Positions 8,542-16,911 of a stretch of DNA of 36,325 nt are shown piece after piece; positions within the stretch are counted from its first letter, which is position 1; every line of letters begins with the position of its first letter. The notes below the pieces were generated by a model. The model worked only from the letters and a program-made list of their open reading frames with translations, ran no database searches and was not told where the DNA came from. The stretch lies in NCBI GenBank assembly GCA_020445785.1, contig JAGRFZ010000051.1, positions 17,374 to 53,698 of the forward strand, read 5' to 3'. Both the position numbers and the translations under genes were made by a program. Origin of the DNA: Rhodocyclaceae bacterium. Its GTDB lineage: Bacteria > Pseudomonadota > Gammaproteobacteria > Burkholderiales > Rhodocyclaceae.

Positions 8542-10053
8542 ATGGGCAAGCAAGAAGCCGCGGTGGGCATCGCCCAGCGCGAGGCGGATTTTTCCCGCGT
8601 CGATCGGGCGCGACTGATCGAGGCCCTGGCCGGTGCGTTGCCGGCCCAGTGCTTGCTGCATGCGCAGGAAGACATCCGGCCCTACGAGTGCGACGGTCTC
8701 TCCGTCTACCGCCAGGTGCCGATGGCCGTGGTGCTGCCGCGCACCGAGGCTCAGGTGGTGTCGGTGCTGCGAATCTGCAGCGAACAGGGTGTGCCGGTGG
8801 TGGCCCGGGGTGCGGGCACCGGTCTGTCGGGCGGCGCGCTGCCCCACGCCCACGGTGTGGTCCTGAGTCTGGCGCGGTTCAACCGCATTCTCGAGCTCGA
8901 CGCCAACGCGCGGATCGCCGTGGTCCAGCCGGGCGTGCGAAACCTGGCCATTTCCGAGGCCGCCGCCGCCCATGGCTTGTATTACGCGCCCGATCCCTCG
9001 TCGCAGATCGCCTGCTCGATCGGCGGCAACGTCGCCGAGAATGCCGGTGGCGTGCACTGTCTGAAGTATGGCCTGACGGTTCACAACGTGATGCGGGTTC
9101 GTGGCATCACGATCGATGGCGAAGCCGTCGAAATCGGCTCGCGTGCGCCGGACGCGCCCGGCTACGACGTGCTGGCGTTGATGCACGGATCCGAAGGCAT
9201 GCTGGCGGTGGTGACTGAGATCACCGTCCGTCTGACGCCGAGGCCGCGCCTGGCGCGCTGCATCCTGGCGAGCTTCGACGACGTAGCTCGTGCCGGCGAC
9301 GCGGTTGCGGCGGTGATCGCCGCCGGCATCATTCCGGCTGGCCTCGAGATGATGGACCAGCCGGCGACCGCGGCGGTCGAGGAGTTCGTCCATGCCGGCT
9401 ACAACCTCGACGCGGCGGCGATCCTGCTGTGCGAGTCGGACGGTACGCCGGAGGAGGTGGCCGAGGAGATCGAGCGCATGCGTGCGGTGCTCGAACACAG
9501 CGGCGCCACCGAGATCCGCATTTCCGGGGACGAGGCGGAGCGGCTTCGCTTCTGGGCCGGCCGCAAGGCGGCTTTTCCCGCCGCGGGCCGCATATCGGCG
9601 GACTATTACTGCATGGACGGCACCATCCCGCGCAAGCGCGTCGGCGAGATGCTGTTGGCCATCCAGGGCATGGAAAAGAAATACGGCCTGCGCTGCATCA
9701 ACGTCTTCCATGCCGGTGACGGAAACATGCACCCGCTGGTGCTGTTCGACGCCAACCAGCCGGGTGAACTCGATCGCGCGGAAGCCTTCGGCGCCGACAT
9801 CCTCGAGTTGTCGGTGGCTCTCGGCGGCACCATCACCGGTGAGCACGGTGTCGGCATCGAGAAGATCAACCAGATGTGCAGTCAGTTCACGACTCCCGAG
9901 ATCGAAACCTTCTTCCGCCTCAAGGCGGCCTTCGATCCGGCCGGTCTGCTCAATCCCGGCAAGGCCATTCCAACGCTCAATCGCTGCGCCGAATACGGCC
10001 GCATGCGGGTCAGCAACGGTCAGTTGCCTCATGCCGATCTCGAGCGATTCTGA
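8542..10053 (+). CDS. glcD: Glycolate oxidase FAD-linked subunit GlcD
   Basis: GlcD oxidises glycolate to glyoxylate and passes electrons to the GlcE/GlcF partners at the inner membrane. The PCMH-type FAD-binding domain shows VPVVARGAGTGLSGGALP, CSIGGNVAENAGGVHCLKYG and HGSEGMLAVVTEIT. The C-terminal FAD-oxidase domain carries HAGDGNMHPL and GTITGEHGVGIEK. The 503-residue length is usual. Two starts are possible: ATG 8527, overlapping the regulator's stop, and ATG 8542. I choose 8542 because AGGAGG at 8531-8536 sits five bases upstream, whereas 8527 has no ribosome site. D-lactate dehydrogenases of this superfamily look similar, but the glcE and glcF neighbours settle the call. Confidence 0.95.
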   Translation: MGKQEAAVGIAQREADFSRVDRARLIEALAGALPAQCLLHAQEDIRPYECDGLSVYRQVPMAVVLPRTEAQVVSVLRICSEQGVPVVARGAGTGLSGGALPHAHGVVLSLARFNRILELDANARIAVVQPGVRNLAISEAAAAHGLYYAPDPSSQIACSIGGNVAENAGGVHCLKYGLTVHNVMRVRGITIDGEAVEIGSRAPDAPGYDVLALMHGSEGMLAVVTEITVRLTPRPRLARCILASFDDVARAGDAVAAVIAAGIIPAGLEMMDQPATAAVEEFVHAGYNLDAAAILLCESDGTPEEVAEEIERMRAVLEHSGATEIRISGDEAERLRFWAGRKAAFPAAGRISADYYCMDGTIPRKRVGEMLLAIQGMEKKYGLRCINVFHAGDGNMHPLVLFDANQPGELDRAEAFGADILELSVALGGTITGEHGVGIEKINQMCSQFTTPEIETFFRLKAAFDPAGLLNPGKAIPTLNRCAEYGRMRVSNGQLPHADLERF

Positions 10054-10101
10054 GCCGCGCGGCATTCATCCACACGAATTCGATTGCGAGGAGCGTTTCC
10101 G

Positions 10102-11166
10102 ATGGACCCACTGATCCGCGAATGGAGTGAGCGCGTTCGAGCGGCCGCGTCGCGGGGCGAGTCACTGCAACTGCGCGGTGGCGGCACCAAAGACTTCTAT
10201 GGCCAGTCGCCCCAGGGCGAGGTACTCGACACCCGCGGCTTTCGCGGTGTCGTCAGCTACGAACCCACCGAATTGGTGATCACGGCCCGCTGCGGCACGC
10301 CGCTGGACGAACTGCAGGCGGCGCTGGCCGAGCAGGGCCAGGAACTGCCTTTCGAGCCGCCGTCCTTCGGCCATGGCGCCACCATCGGTGGCTGCGTCGC
10401 CGCCGGTCTGTCCGGCCCACGGCGTGGCAACGTGGGGGCGCTCAGGGATTTCGTGCTGGGCACCCGCATCATCGACGGCCGCGGCGAATTCCTGCGCTTC
10501 GGCGGTCAGGTCATGAAGAACGTTGCGGGATACGACGTTTCGCGGTTGATGGCCGGCAGCCTCGGCACCCTCGCGTTGTTGGCCGAGGTGTCGCTCAAGG
10601 TGTTGCCGAAGCCGGTCGCCGAACGCACCCTGCAGTTCGAACTGGGCCAGGCCACGGCGCTGGCCCGGCTCAACGCCTGGGGTGGCAGGCCCTTGCCGAT
10701 CGGCGGCTCGTTCTGGCACGCCGACAGCCTGTGGCTGCGCCTGTGCGGCGCCGACGCTGCGGTCGAGGCCGCCAGTCGCGAACTGGGCGGTGAAGCGCTC
10801 GAAGCCGGTGAGGCGGCTGCACTTTGGCAGGACATCCGCGAGCACCGCCACCCGTTCTTTGCGGGCGAAGAGGCCCTGTGGCGGCTCGCCGTGCCGACCG
10901 ATGCCGCGGCACTGCCGCTCGAAGCCCCGGTGGCGATCGAATGGGGCGGGGGCCAGCGCTGGTTGCGCGGTGCGCAGACGGCGCCACAGATGCGCCAGGT
11001 GGCGGAGGCGGCCGGCGGTCATGCCACGCTGTTCCGAGGCGGCAACAAGGCCGAGGGCGTGTTCCATCCCTTGCCGCCGGTACTGGCACGCATCAATCGG
11101 CGTATCGCCGAGGCGCTCGATCCGCAGGATGTCTTCGGCCGCGGCCGCATCTACCCGGTCGATTGA
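10102..11166 (+). CDS. glcE: Glycolate oxidase subunit GlcE
   Basis: GlcE is the second FAD-binding subunit of glycolate oxidase. It has an N-terminal FAD-binding domain, with LRGGGTKDFYG, GCVAAGLSGPRRGNVGALRD and GGQVMKNVAGYDVSRLMAGS, and a shorter C-terminal region than GlcD. The length of 354 aa fits the family. ATG 10102 is preferred over an in-frame TTG at 10084, because CGAGGAG at 10087-10093 is 8 nt before the ATG. It follows glcD by 48 nt and precedes glcF by 26 nt in the same direction. Confidence 0.95.
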   Translation: MDPLIREWSERVRAAASRGESLQLRGGGTKDFYGQSPQGEVLDTRGFRGVVSYEPTELVITARCGTPLDELQAALAEQGQELPFEPPSFGHGATIGGCVAAGLSGPRRGNVGALRDFVLGTRIIDGRGEFLRFGGQVMKNVAGYDVSRLMAGSLGTLALLAEVSLKVLPKPVAERTLQFELGQATALARLNAWGGRPLPIGGSFWHADSLWLRLCGADAAVEAASRELGGEALEAGEAAALWQDIREHRHPFFAGEEALWRLAVPTDAAALPLEAPVAIEWGGGQRWLRGAQTAPQMRQVAEAAGGHATLFRGGNKAEGVFHPLPPVLARINRRIAEALDPQDVFGRGRIYPVD

Positions 11167-11192
11167 CCACCCGAATCCGGAAGACGTAAGCC

Positions 11193-12443
11193 ATGCAGAC
11201 AAATCTTGCCGATTTCATCAAGGAAACGCCCCAAGGCCGCGAAGCCGAGCGCATCTTGCGCGCGTGCGTGCATTGCGGCTTTTGCACTGCTACCTGTCCC
11301 ACCTACCAATTGCTCGGCGACGAACTCGACGGGCCGCGTGGGCGCATCTATCTGATCAAGCAGGTACTCGAAGGGCGCGAGGCTACGGTCAGCACCCAGT
11401 TGCATCTGGACCGCTGCCTGACCTGTCGCTCCTGTGAATCCACCTGTCCGTCGGGGGTGCAGTATGGGCGGCTGGTGGACATCGGCCGCGAAGTGGTCGA
11501 AAGCCGGGTGGCGAGGCCGGCCGCGCAGCGTGCGACGCGGTGGTTGCTGAAGGAATTCGTGCCGCGCGCGGGCCTCTTCGGCGCATCGATGAAGCTCGGG
11601 CGGATGGTCAAGCCGCTGCTGCCTGCGGTCCTCAAGGCCAAGGTGCCCGATGTCCGGCCAGCCGGCCGTTGGCCGGAGGCCCGCCACGGTCGCCGCTGGA
11701 TCGTGCTGGCCGGTTGTGCACAGCCGGCGATGGCGCCGTCGGTCAACGGCGCTGCTGCGCGCGTGCTCGATGCCCTCGGCATCTCGCTGGTCGAGGTTGC
11801 GGGCGCCGGCTGTTGCGGTGCCGTGCGCTATCACCTCAACGACCAGGAGGGGGGGCTGGACGACGCTCGCCGCAATATCGATGCCTGGTGGCCGATGATC
11901 GAGGGCGGTGAGGCCGAGGGGGTGTTGATGACCGCCTCGGGCTGTGGCGCCCAGGTGCGCGAATACGCCCATCTGCTGGCGGACGATCCGGCGTACGGCG
12001 AACGGGCGCGACGGCTCTGCGAAGCGACGCTCGACGTCTCTGAATTGCTGACCCAGGAGGTCGCGGCGCTGGAACGCGCGCTGGAGCAGCGGGGCGTAGG
12101 CAGCGCAGAGCGCATCGCGTTTCATGCGCCGTGCACGCTGCAGCATGGCCAGAAGATCCGCGGCGTCGTCGAGCGGCTGATGGTGGCTGCCGGATTCGAG
12201 CTCACGGTCGTCGCGGACGGCCATCTTTGCTGTGGTTCGGCCGGCACCTACTCGTTGCTGCAGCCCGAGTTGTCCACCCGTCTACGAGACAACAAGCTCG
12301 CCGCACTCGGCGCCGGTGGACCGAGCCGGATTGCGTCGGCCAACGTTGGTTGCATGACCCATCTGGAGTCGGCGGCGACGGTGCCTGTGGTGCATTGGAT
12401 CGAACTCATCGACGAGCGGCTGAACGCGGCGAACAGCGGCTGA
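11193..12443 (+). CDS. glcF: Glycolate oxidase iron-sulfur subunit GlcF
   Basis: GlcF carries electrons from the flavin subunits towards the quinone pool. Two ferredoxin-type [4Fe-4S] motifs are clear, CVHCGFCTATCP at about residues 27-38 and CLTCRSCESTCP at about residues 74-85. Two cysteine-rich CCG domains follow, with GAGCCGAVRYHL and HLCCGSAGTYSL, as in the HdrB/GlpC group. The length of 416 aa is typical. ATG 11193 has GGAAG 8 nt upstream. It is the third subunit gene of the operon; the next gene starts 43 nt later on the same strand, with no terminator between. Confidence 0.96.
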   Translation: MQTNLADFIKETPQGREAERILRACVHCGFCTATCPTYQLLGDELDGPRGRIYLIKQVLEGREATVSTQLHLDRCLTCRSCESTCPSGVQYGRLVDIGREVVESRVARPAAQRATRWLLKEFVPRAGLFGASMKLGRMVKPLLPAVLKAKVPDVRPAGRWPEARHGRRWIVLAGCAQPAMAPSVNGAAARVLDALGISLVEVAGAGCCGAVRYHLNDQEGGLDDARRNIDAWWPMIEGGEAEGVLMTASGCGAQVREYAHLLADDPAYGERARRLCEATLDVSELLTQEVAALERALEQRGVGSAERIAFHAPCTLQHGQKIRGVVERLMVAAGFELTVVADGHLCCGSAGTYSLLQPELSTRLRDNKLAALGAGGPSRIASANVGCMTHLESAATVPVVHWIELIDERLNAANSG

Positions 12444-12486
12444 CCGGGCGCTCAAGTCGGTTCGCTCACCGTCCGTAAATGGCGTG

Positions 12487-13329
12487 ATGAGCGATCCTTC
12501 CCTTGCCGATGCACAGGCCCTGGCCTGCGCAAATGTCCGAATTCCTTCGCAACCCGCGGTGTTGGCGCGGCTCTTCGAACTGGTCGCCGCTGGCGACTTC
12601 GACATTCGGCGTGTCGCCCAGGTGGTGGCCGCCGATGCCGGGCTCGCCGCGCTGCTGTTCAAACTCGCGGCCTCGCCGATCTATGCCAAGGGCCGCCGCG
12701 TCGAGTCGCTCGAACAGGTCTTGCAGGTCGTCGGTGTTCAACAATCCTTCAATTTGGCTCGGGCGCTCGGCCTGGCGGCCGCGATCGGAGGCGACCGCCA
12801 CGTGCTCGAGGCCTTCTGGCAGCGGTCGGGCGACATTGCGCAGATCGCCGCGCAGATCGCTTCGGACCGGGTCACGGTGTGCAATGTGTTTCCGGACCAG
12901 GCCTATCTTGCCGCGATCTTCCAGGATTGCGGCGTGCCCCTGTTGTCCGAACGGTTCCCCGATTACGGCAAGCTCGCCGAGCATGCGGCCGGGAACGCCC
13001 CCTGGGCGTCGATGATCGACGAGGACCGGCGCTACGACACCGACCACTGCGTCGTCGGCTATCTGGTGGCGCGTCACTGGAAACTGCCGGACTTCGTCGC
13101 CGACGCGATCCGCTGCCATCACGAATTGGCCGGTCTGGGGGAACATCGGGTGCGCAGTCTGGTCGCGATTCTGCTGCTCGCACAGGAAATTCATTGCCGT
13201 GAACAAGGCATCCACAATGCAGAATGGTTCGGTGTAGCGGACCTGGTCGTGTCCGAATTGGGACTCGACCCCTGCGGGCTCGACGAATACTGCGACGAAA
13301 TTCGCGATCGCTGCCACGAAGCCGGTTAG
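12487..13329 (+). CDS. HDOD domain signalling protein, 280 aa
   Basis: The protein is nearly all HDOD domain: the start IPSQPAVLARLFELVAAGDFD is the typical entry helix, and the family's core helices follow, ending with YLVARHWKLPDFVADAIRCHHE. HDOD domains resemble HD phosphohydrolases but usually lack complete metal-binding residues, and act in signalling rather than hydrolysis. No second domain is attached. Start at ATG 12487 is preferred over GTG 12484; neither has a strong ribosome site. It lies 43 nt after glcF and 55 nt before the PP2C gene. It could be cotranscribed with either, but its function here is unknown. Confidence 0.87.
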   Translation: MSDPSLADAQALACANVRIPSQPAVLARLFELVAAGDFDIRRVAQVVAADAGLAALLFKLAASPIYAKGRRVESLEQVLQVVGVQQSFNLARALGLAAAIGGDRHVLEAFWQRSGDIAQIAAQIASDRVTVCNVFPDQAYLAAIFQDCGVPLLSERFPDYGKLAEHAAGNAPWASMIDEDRRYDTDHCVVGYLVARHWKLPDFVADAIRCHHELAGLGEHRVRSLVAILLLAQEIHCREQGIHNAEWFGVADLVVSELGLDPCGLDEYCDEIRDRCHEAG

Positions 13330-13384
13330 GGTGCCGCGGAAATTGCCGCTATCCTCTCCTACCGCCGCCAGTCGACTGTCGACC

Positions 13385-14143
13385 ATGACCCTGAACGTTG
13401 AGACCTGCGTTGCCAGCCACCTGGGCGATCGCCCGGAACAGCAGGACCGTGCGACCATCTTCGGCCATCCCAAGCTGGGCGGCATGCTGATGGCCGTGCT
13501 GGCGGACGGCATGGGGGGGCATTCGGGGGGGGCGATGGCAGCCGAGCAGGTCCTGCTGAAGGCCCGTCAGAACTTCGAGATGTATGCGCCCAAATCCGAG
13601 ACGCCCGAGCATCTGCTCAAGGAAATCGTCGAAGAGGCGCACGTCGTCATCAAGCTGACCAGCTTTACCAGCGAGAAGGATCCGCACAGTACGGCGGTGG
13701 TGATGCTGCTGCAGCCTGGACGGATCGACTGGGCCCATTGCGGTGACTCCCGTCTGTACCATTTCCGCGCCGGTGCGCTCGTCAGCAAGACCGAAGATCA
13801 GTCCCTGGTCGAGCAACTTGTCCGGAAGGGCGTGATCAGCGCCGAGGCCGCGCTCGACCATCCCCACCGCAACGTGCTGCTGTCGTGTCTTGGCGCGGAA
13901 AATCCGCCCAAGGTCTTGCACGGACATGTCGGCGAGTTGCGCGCGGGGGATACCTTCGTGATCTGCTCCGACGGATTGTGGGCGTACTTCGAGGATGCCG
14001 AAATGGGGGAGATCGTGCATCGACGGGCACCGCGCGACGCCGCCGAAACACTCATCGGTCACGCCCGCAAACGTGCCGAAGGCGAGGGCGACAACATCTC
14101 GGTGGCGATCGTCAAGCTGGTGGACGCGGCGGCCGAGGGCTGA
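13385..14143 (+). CDS. PP2C-family serine/threonine phosphatase, 252 aa
   Basis: All PP2C signature motifs are present in order: EQQDR near the N-terminus, LADGMGGHSGG, the DPHSTAVV region, HCGDSRLY, CSDGLWAY and GEGDNISVAIV. The aspartates that bind the metal pair are kept, so it should be an active Mn/Mg-dependent phosphoprotein phosphatase in the cytoplasm. There is no membrane segment or extra domain. ATG 13385 fits the start of homology (ETCVASHLGDRPEQQD); a GTG at 13331 in the same frame would add a poor leader. It follows the HDOD gene. No Ser/Thr kinase is encoded in the window, so its substrate is unknown. It converges with corA, leaving 10 nt. Confidence 0.93.
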   Translation: MTLNVETCVASHLGDRPEQQDRATIFGHPKLGGMLMAVLADGMGGHSGGAMAAEQVLLKARQNFEMYAPKSETPEHLLKEIVEEAHVVIKLTSFTSEKDPHSTAVVMLLQPGRIDWAHCGDSRLYHFRAGALVSKTEDQSLVEQLVRKGVISAEAALDHPHRNVLLSCLGAENPPKVLHGHVGELRAGDTFVICSDGLWAYFEDAEMGEIVHRRAPRDAAETLIGHARKRAEGEGDNISVAIVKLVDAAAEG

Positions 14144-14153
14144 CCGCGGGCAA

Positions 14154-15251
14154 TCACTCTGTCTGGCGCAGCAGCCTGCGCCGCCAGAACAGCGCGGCGA
14201 GCAGCGTCGCGCAGGATCCCATCATGGCGATCACCCACCAGAAGCCCGTGCGATCGCCGATCAACGGCATCTGTTCGAAATTCATGCCCCAAATGCCGGC
14301 GATCAGGGTGGCCGGCAGGAACAGGATCGACAGCACGGTCAGTACCCGAACCTCGAGATTGAGTCGGTTGGAGACGCTGGACAGGTAGATCTCGAGGAGA
14401 TCGCCCAGTTGGTCGCGCACGCCGTCGAGCGATTCCAGCACGTGGATCGAATGATCCTGCACGTCGCGCAGATAGAGTCTCGTTTCGGCACTGAAGCTGG
14501 CACGGTCGCTTCGTTGCAAGGTGCCCACCAGTTCGCGCAGCGGCCACACCGCCCGCCTGACCGTCAGCGTGTCGCGCTTGCAGCGGTTGATGCGCGCCAG
14601 CAGTGCCGGTGTCGGGCTCGTCATGGCCTCGTCTTCGAGGCCCTCCGCCCGCTCGGCGAGCCGGTCCACGATCAGGAAGTAGCGATCCACGACGATGTCG
14701 AGCAAGGTGTAGGCGAGGTAGTCGGCCCCGCGCTCGCACAGAGGGGAGTCCGGTGCCCGCAGGCGTTCGCGCACCGGATCGAAGGCGCCGCGGGCGTATT
14801 CCTGGAAGCTCAGTACGAAGTCGCGCCCGACGACCAGGCCGAACTGGTCCGATACGATGTCCGGTCGGTCGTCCGCGGCATCGAGCAGGCGCAGCACCAG
14901 GAACAGGTAGGCCGGGTATTCCTCGAGTTTCGGTCGCTGCGATGTGTTGAGCACGTCCTCCAGCGTCAACGGATGGAGGCCGAAACGTTGGCCGATGGCG
15001 GTCAGCAGTGCGGAATCGTGCAGGCCGTGGACGTTGAGCCAGAGGTGCTTGCGGGTGGGGCGATGGGCATTCAGTTCCCTCGTCGAGGAGAAGCGGTACT
15101 CATCGCAGCCTGTCGCGTCGTATTCGAAGACGGAAATCGTGGTCTGCTCGGTGCGCTTCTCGCCGACGTGGATCGGTGTGCCGGCAGGAACGCCGAGCTT
15201 GCGATCGATGGCCTTGGCGCGACGCTTGCGGGCGGGGGGTCGTTCCTTCAT
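14154..15251 (-). CDS. corA: CorA-family divalent cation transporter
   Basis: CorA forms pentameric inner-membrane channels for Mg2+ (and Co2+ or Ni2+). The large cytoplasmic N-terminal domain runs to about residue 300, with GLHPLTLEDVLNTSQRPKLE as a family hallmark. Two transmembrane helices end the protein: LSILFLPATLIAGIWGMNF, which contains the GMN selectivity motif, and GFWWVIAMMGSCATLLAALF. The C-terminus is short and basic. The start at ATG 15251 gives 365 aa and an unusually basic leader (KERPPARKRRAKAIDRK); the frame stays open further upstream, but the translation there is not protein-like. The family includes the zinc transporter ZntB, so the ion is not certain. Confidence 0.9.
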   Translation of the reverse strand: MKERPPARKRRAKAIDRKLGVPAGTPIHVGEKRTEQTTISVFEYDATGCDEYRFSSTRELNAHRPTRKHLWLNVHGLHDSALLTAIGQRFGLHPLTLEDVLNTSQRPKLEEYPAYLFLVLRLLDAADDRPDIVSDQFGLVVGRDFVLSFQEYARGAFDPVRERLRAPDSPLCERGADYLAYTLLDIVVDRYFLIVDRLAERAEGLEDEAMTSPTPALLARINRCKRDTLTVRRAVWPLRELVGTLQRSDRASFSAETRLYLRDVQDHSIHVLESLDGVRDQLGDLLEIYLSSVSNRLNLEVRVLTVLSILFLPATLIAGIWGMNFEQMPLIGDRTGFWWVIAMMGSCATLLAALFWRRRLLRQTE

Positions 15252-15469
15252 TTTCGGATTCCCGGAATACGCGGGTGGCCCGTGTCGGGCGATTTCAGTA
15301 ATATGCACCGCGGGGTATCGATCAGGCGTGTGCGATTTGCGTCCGACGGTGCCGGCACGCAAAGTACAAGAATACGCCGGGTGGCGCAGTGGTCCGTTGC
15401 GGGAGGCGCCGGAACTGCAGTCCGCACGTGTCGCGACCAGGTCCGATTCATTGAAAATTGGGAGTTCCA

Positions 15470-16594
15470 ATGTCCGTGGTTATCGGAATTGCCACCGAGT
15501 CCGTACCCGGTGAGCGTCGGCTCGCGGTGGTGCCGGAGGTCGTCAAGCGCTACCGGGGGCTGGGTGCGGCAGTGGTCATGCAGGCAGGCGCCGGTGGCGC
15601 CGCGCATTATCGCGACGAGGATTTCTCGGACGTCACGTTCGTGCCCGATGCGGCAGGCGTCGTCGCCGAGGCGGGGCTGCTGCTATGTGTGCAGCCACCA
15701 CCGGCCAAGCTGCTCAAGAAGCTCAGGCCGGGCACGGCGCTGCTCGGCATGCTCCAGCCCTGGTCCGACAAGGCCCGGTTGAAGGCGCTTGCGACGGGCG
15801 GCATCACCAGCTTCGCATTGGAGCTGCTGCCGCGCATCACCCGCTCTCAGAGCATGGATGCGCTGTCCAGCCAGGCCGCGGTGGCCGGTTACGAATGCGC
15901 CCTCATCGCGGCCGATCACTCCCCCAAGTTCTTTCCGATGCTGACCTATGCCGCCGGTACGATCCGGCCGGCTCGGGTACTGGTGATCGGTGCCGGTGTG
16001 GCCGGTCTGCAGGCGATCGCGACGGCGCGTCGTATCGGTGCCATGGTCGAGGCCTACGACGTTCGCCCCGAGACCCGCGAGCAGGTCGAGTCGCTCGGGG
16101 CGCGCTTCGTCGACACCGGCGTGTCGGCGGCCGGCAGTGGCGGTTACGCTCGCGAACTGAGCGATGACGAAAAGACGCGCCAGGCCGAAAAGCTCGCCAA
16201 GGCGGTCGCCCAGTGTGACGCCGTGATCGCCACCGCGGCAGTTCCCGGCAAGAAGGCACCGGTGATCGTGACCAAGGACATGATCGCCGCGATGAAACCC
16301 GGCGCCGTGGTGGTGGACATGGCCGCGGATAGCGGGGGCAACGTCGAAGGGACGGTGGCCGGCGAGAAGACCTGGATCGGTGAGGTGCTGGTGATCGGAC
16401 CCACCCACATCCAGAGTCGGATGCCGGTGCATGCCTCCGAGATGTACGCCAAGAACCTCTTCAATTTCATCAGTCCGTTCATCCGCGACGGCGAACTCGT
16501 GCTCGACTGGGACGATGAAGTGATGGCCGGCTGTTGCCTCACCCACGACGGGGAGATCCGTCACGCGGGCGTTCGCGAAGCGCTCGGCCTGTAG
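15470..16594 (+). CDS. pntAA: NAD(P) transhydrogenase subunit alpha part 1 (domain I)
   Basis: This is the soluble NAD(H)-binding domain I of the proton-translocating transhydrogenase, which transfers hydride from NADH to NADP+ driven by the proton gradient. The N-terminal lobe starts IGIATESVPGERRLAVVPE. The family motif RSQSMDALSSQAAVAGYECA and the NAD-binding Rossmann motif VLVIGAGVAGLQAIATARRIG are clear. The protein ends after about 374 residues, before the membrane helices, because alpha is split into two genes as in Rhodospirillum rubrum. ATG 15470 has GGGAG five bases upstream. Alanine dehydrogenase shares the fold, but pntAB and pntB follow directly. Confidence 0.96.
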   Translation: MSVVIGIATESVPGERRLAVVPEVVKRYRGLGAAVVMQAGAGGAAHYRDEDFSDVTFVPDAAGVVAEAGLLLCVQPPPAKLLKKLRPGTALLGMLQPWSDKARLKALATGGITSFALELLPRITRSQSMDALSSQAAVAGYECALIAADHSPKFFPMLTYAAGTIRPARVLVIGAGVAGLQAIATARRIGAMVEAYDVRPETREQVESLGARFVDTGVSAAGSGGYARELSDDEKTRQAEKLAKAVAQCDAVIATAAVPGKKAPVIVTKDMIAAMKPGAVVVDMAADSGGNVEGTVAGEKTWIGEVLVIGPTHIQSRMPVHASEMYAKNLFNFISPFIRDGELVLDWDDEVMAGCCLTHDGEIRHAGVREALGL

Positions 16595-16617
16595 CCACGA
16601 CGAGAGAGAAGAAAACC

Positions 16618-16911
16618 ATGGAAGGCATCGTCTATCTGTATGTATTCATGCTGGCCGCGTTCACCGGCTACGAGGTCATCTCGCGGGTGCCGGTGATCCT
16701 GCACACCCCGCTGATGTCCGGCTCGAACTTCATTCACGGCGTCGTCCTGGTCGGTGGCATGGTCACCCTCGGCCACGCCGAAACCGGCACGCAGATGTTG
16801 CTGGGCTTCGTGGCGGTGGTGCTCGGCGCCGCCAATGCCGCCGGCGGCTACGTCGTGACCGAGCGCATGCTCGGGATGTTCAAGGCCGGCAACCGTAAGG
16901 GGGGTGCGTGA
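16618..16911 (+). CDS. pntAB: NAD(P) transhydrogenase subunit alpha part 2 (membrane domain)
   Basis: This 97-residue protein supplies the alpha-subunit helices of membrane domain II. Three hydrophobic segments are visible: IVYLYVFMLAAFTGYEVI, FIHGVVLVGGMVTL and LLGFVAVVLGAANAAGGYVV. The motif TPLMSGSNFIHGVVLVG is characteristic of transhydrogenase alpha. It starts 24 nt after pntAA with GAGAGAAG upstream, and its TGA shares one base with the pntB ATG (TGATG), pointing to translational coupling. Confidence 0.95.
   Translation: MEGIVYLYVFMLAAFTGYEVISRVPVILHTPLMSGSNFIHGVVLVGGMVTLGHAETGTQMLLGFVAVVLGAANAAGGYVVTERMLGMFKAGNRKGGA

Noticed and set aside
8242-10065. Long open frame on the minus strand opposite glcD (607 codons)
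   Set aside because: glcD on the plus strand has full family motifs. The antisense translation shows no recognisable domain and is rich in His, Arg and Gly, as expected for shadow frames in high-GC DNA.
15252-15469. Promoters in the 218-bp gap between corA and pntAA
   Set aside because: Promoter-like hexamers such as TATTAC and TTGCGT can be found, but none has a good partner at proper spacing. Apart from the pntAA ribosome site I cannot support any feature there.
13995-15782. Plus-strand frame of 595 codons across PP2C, corA and pntAA
   Set aside because: It crosses three well-supported genes in other frames and the intergenic region, and looks like a GC-driven artefact.
15470-16594. Alanine dehydrogenase as an alternative call
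   Set aside because: The fold is shared, but the RSQSMDALSSQA motif and the adjacent pntAB and pntB genes identify transhydrogenase domain I.
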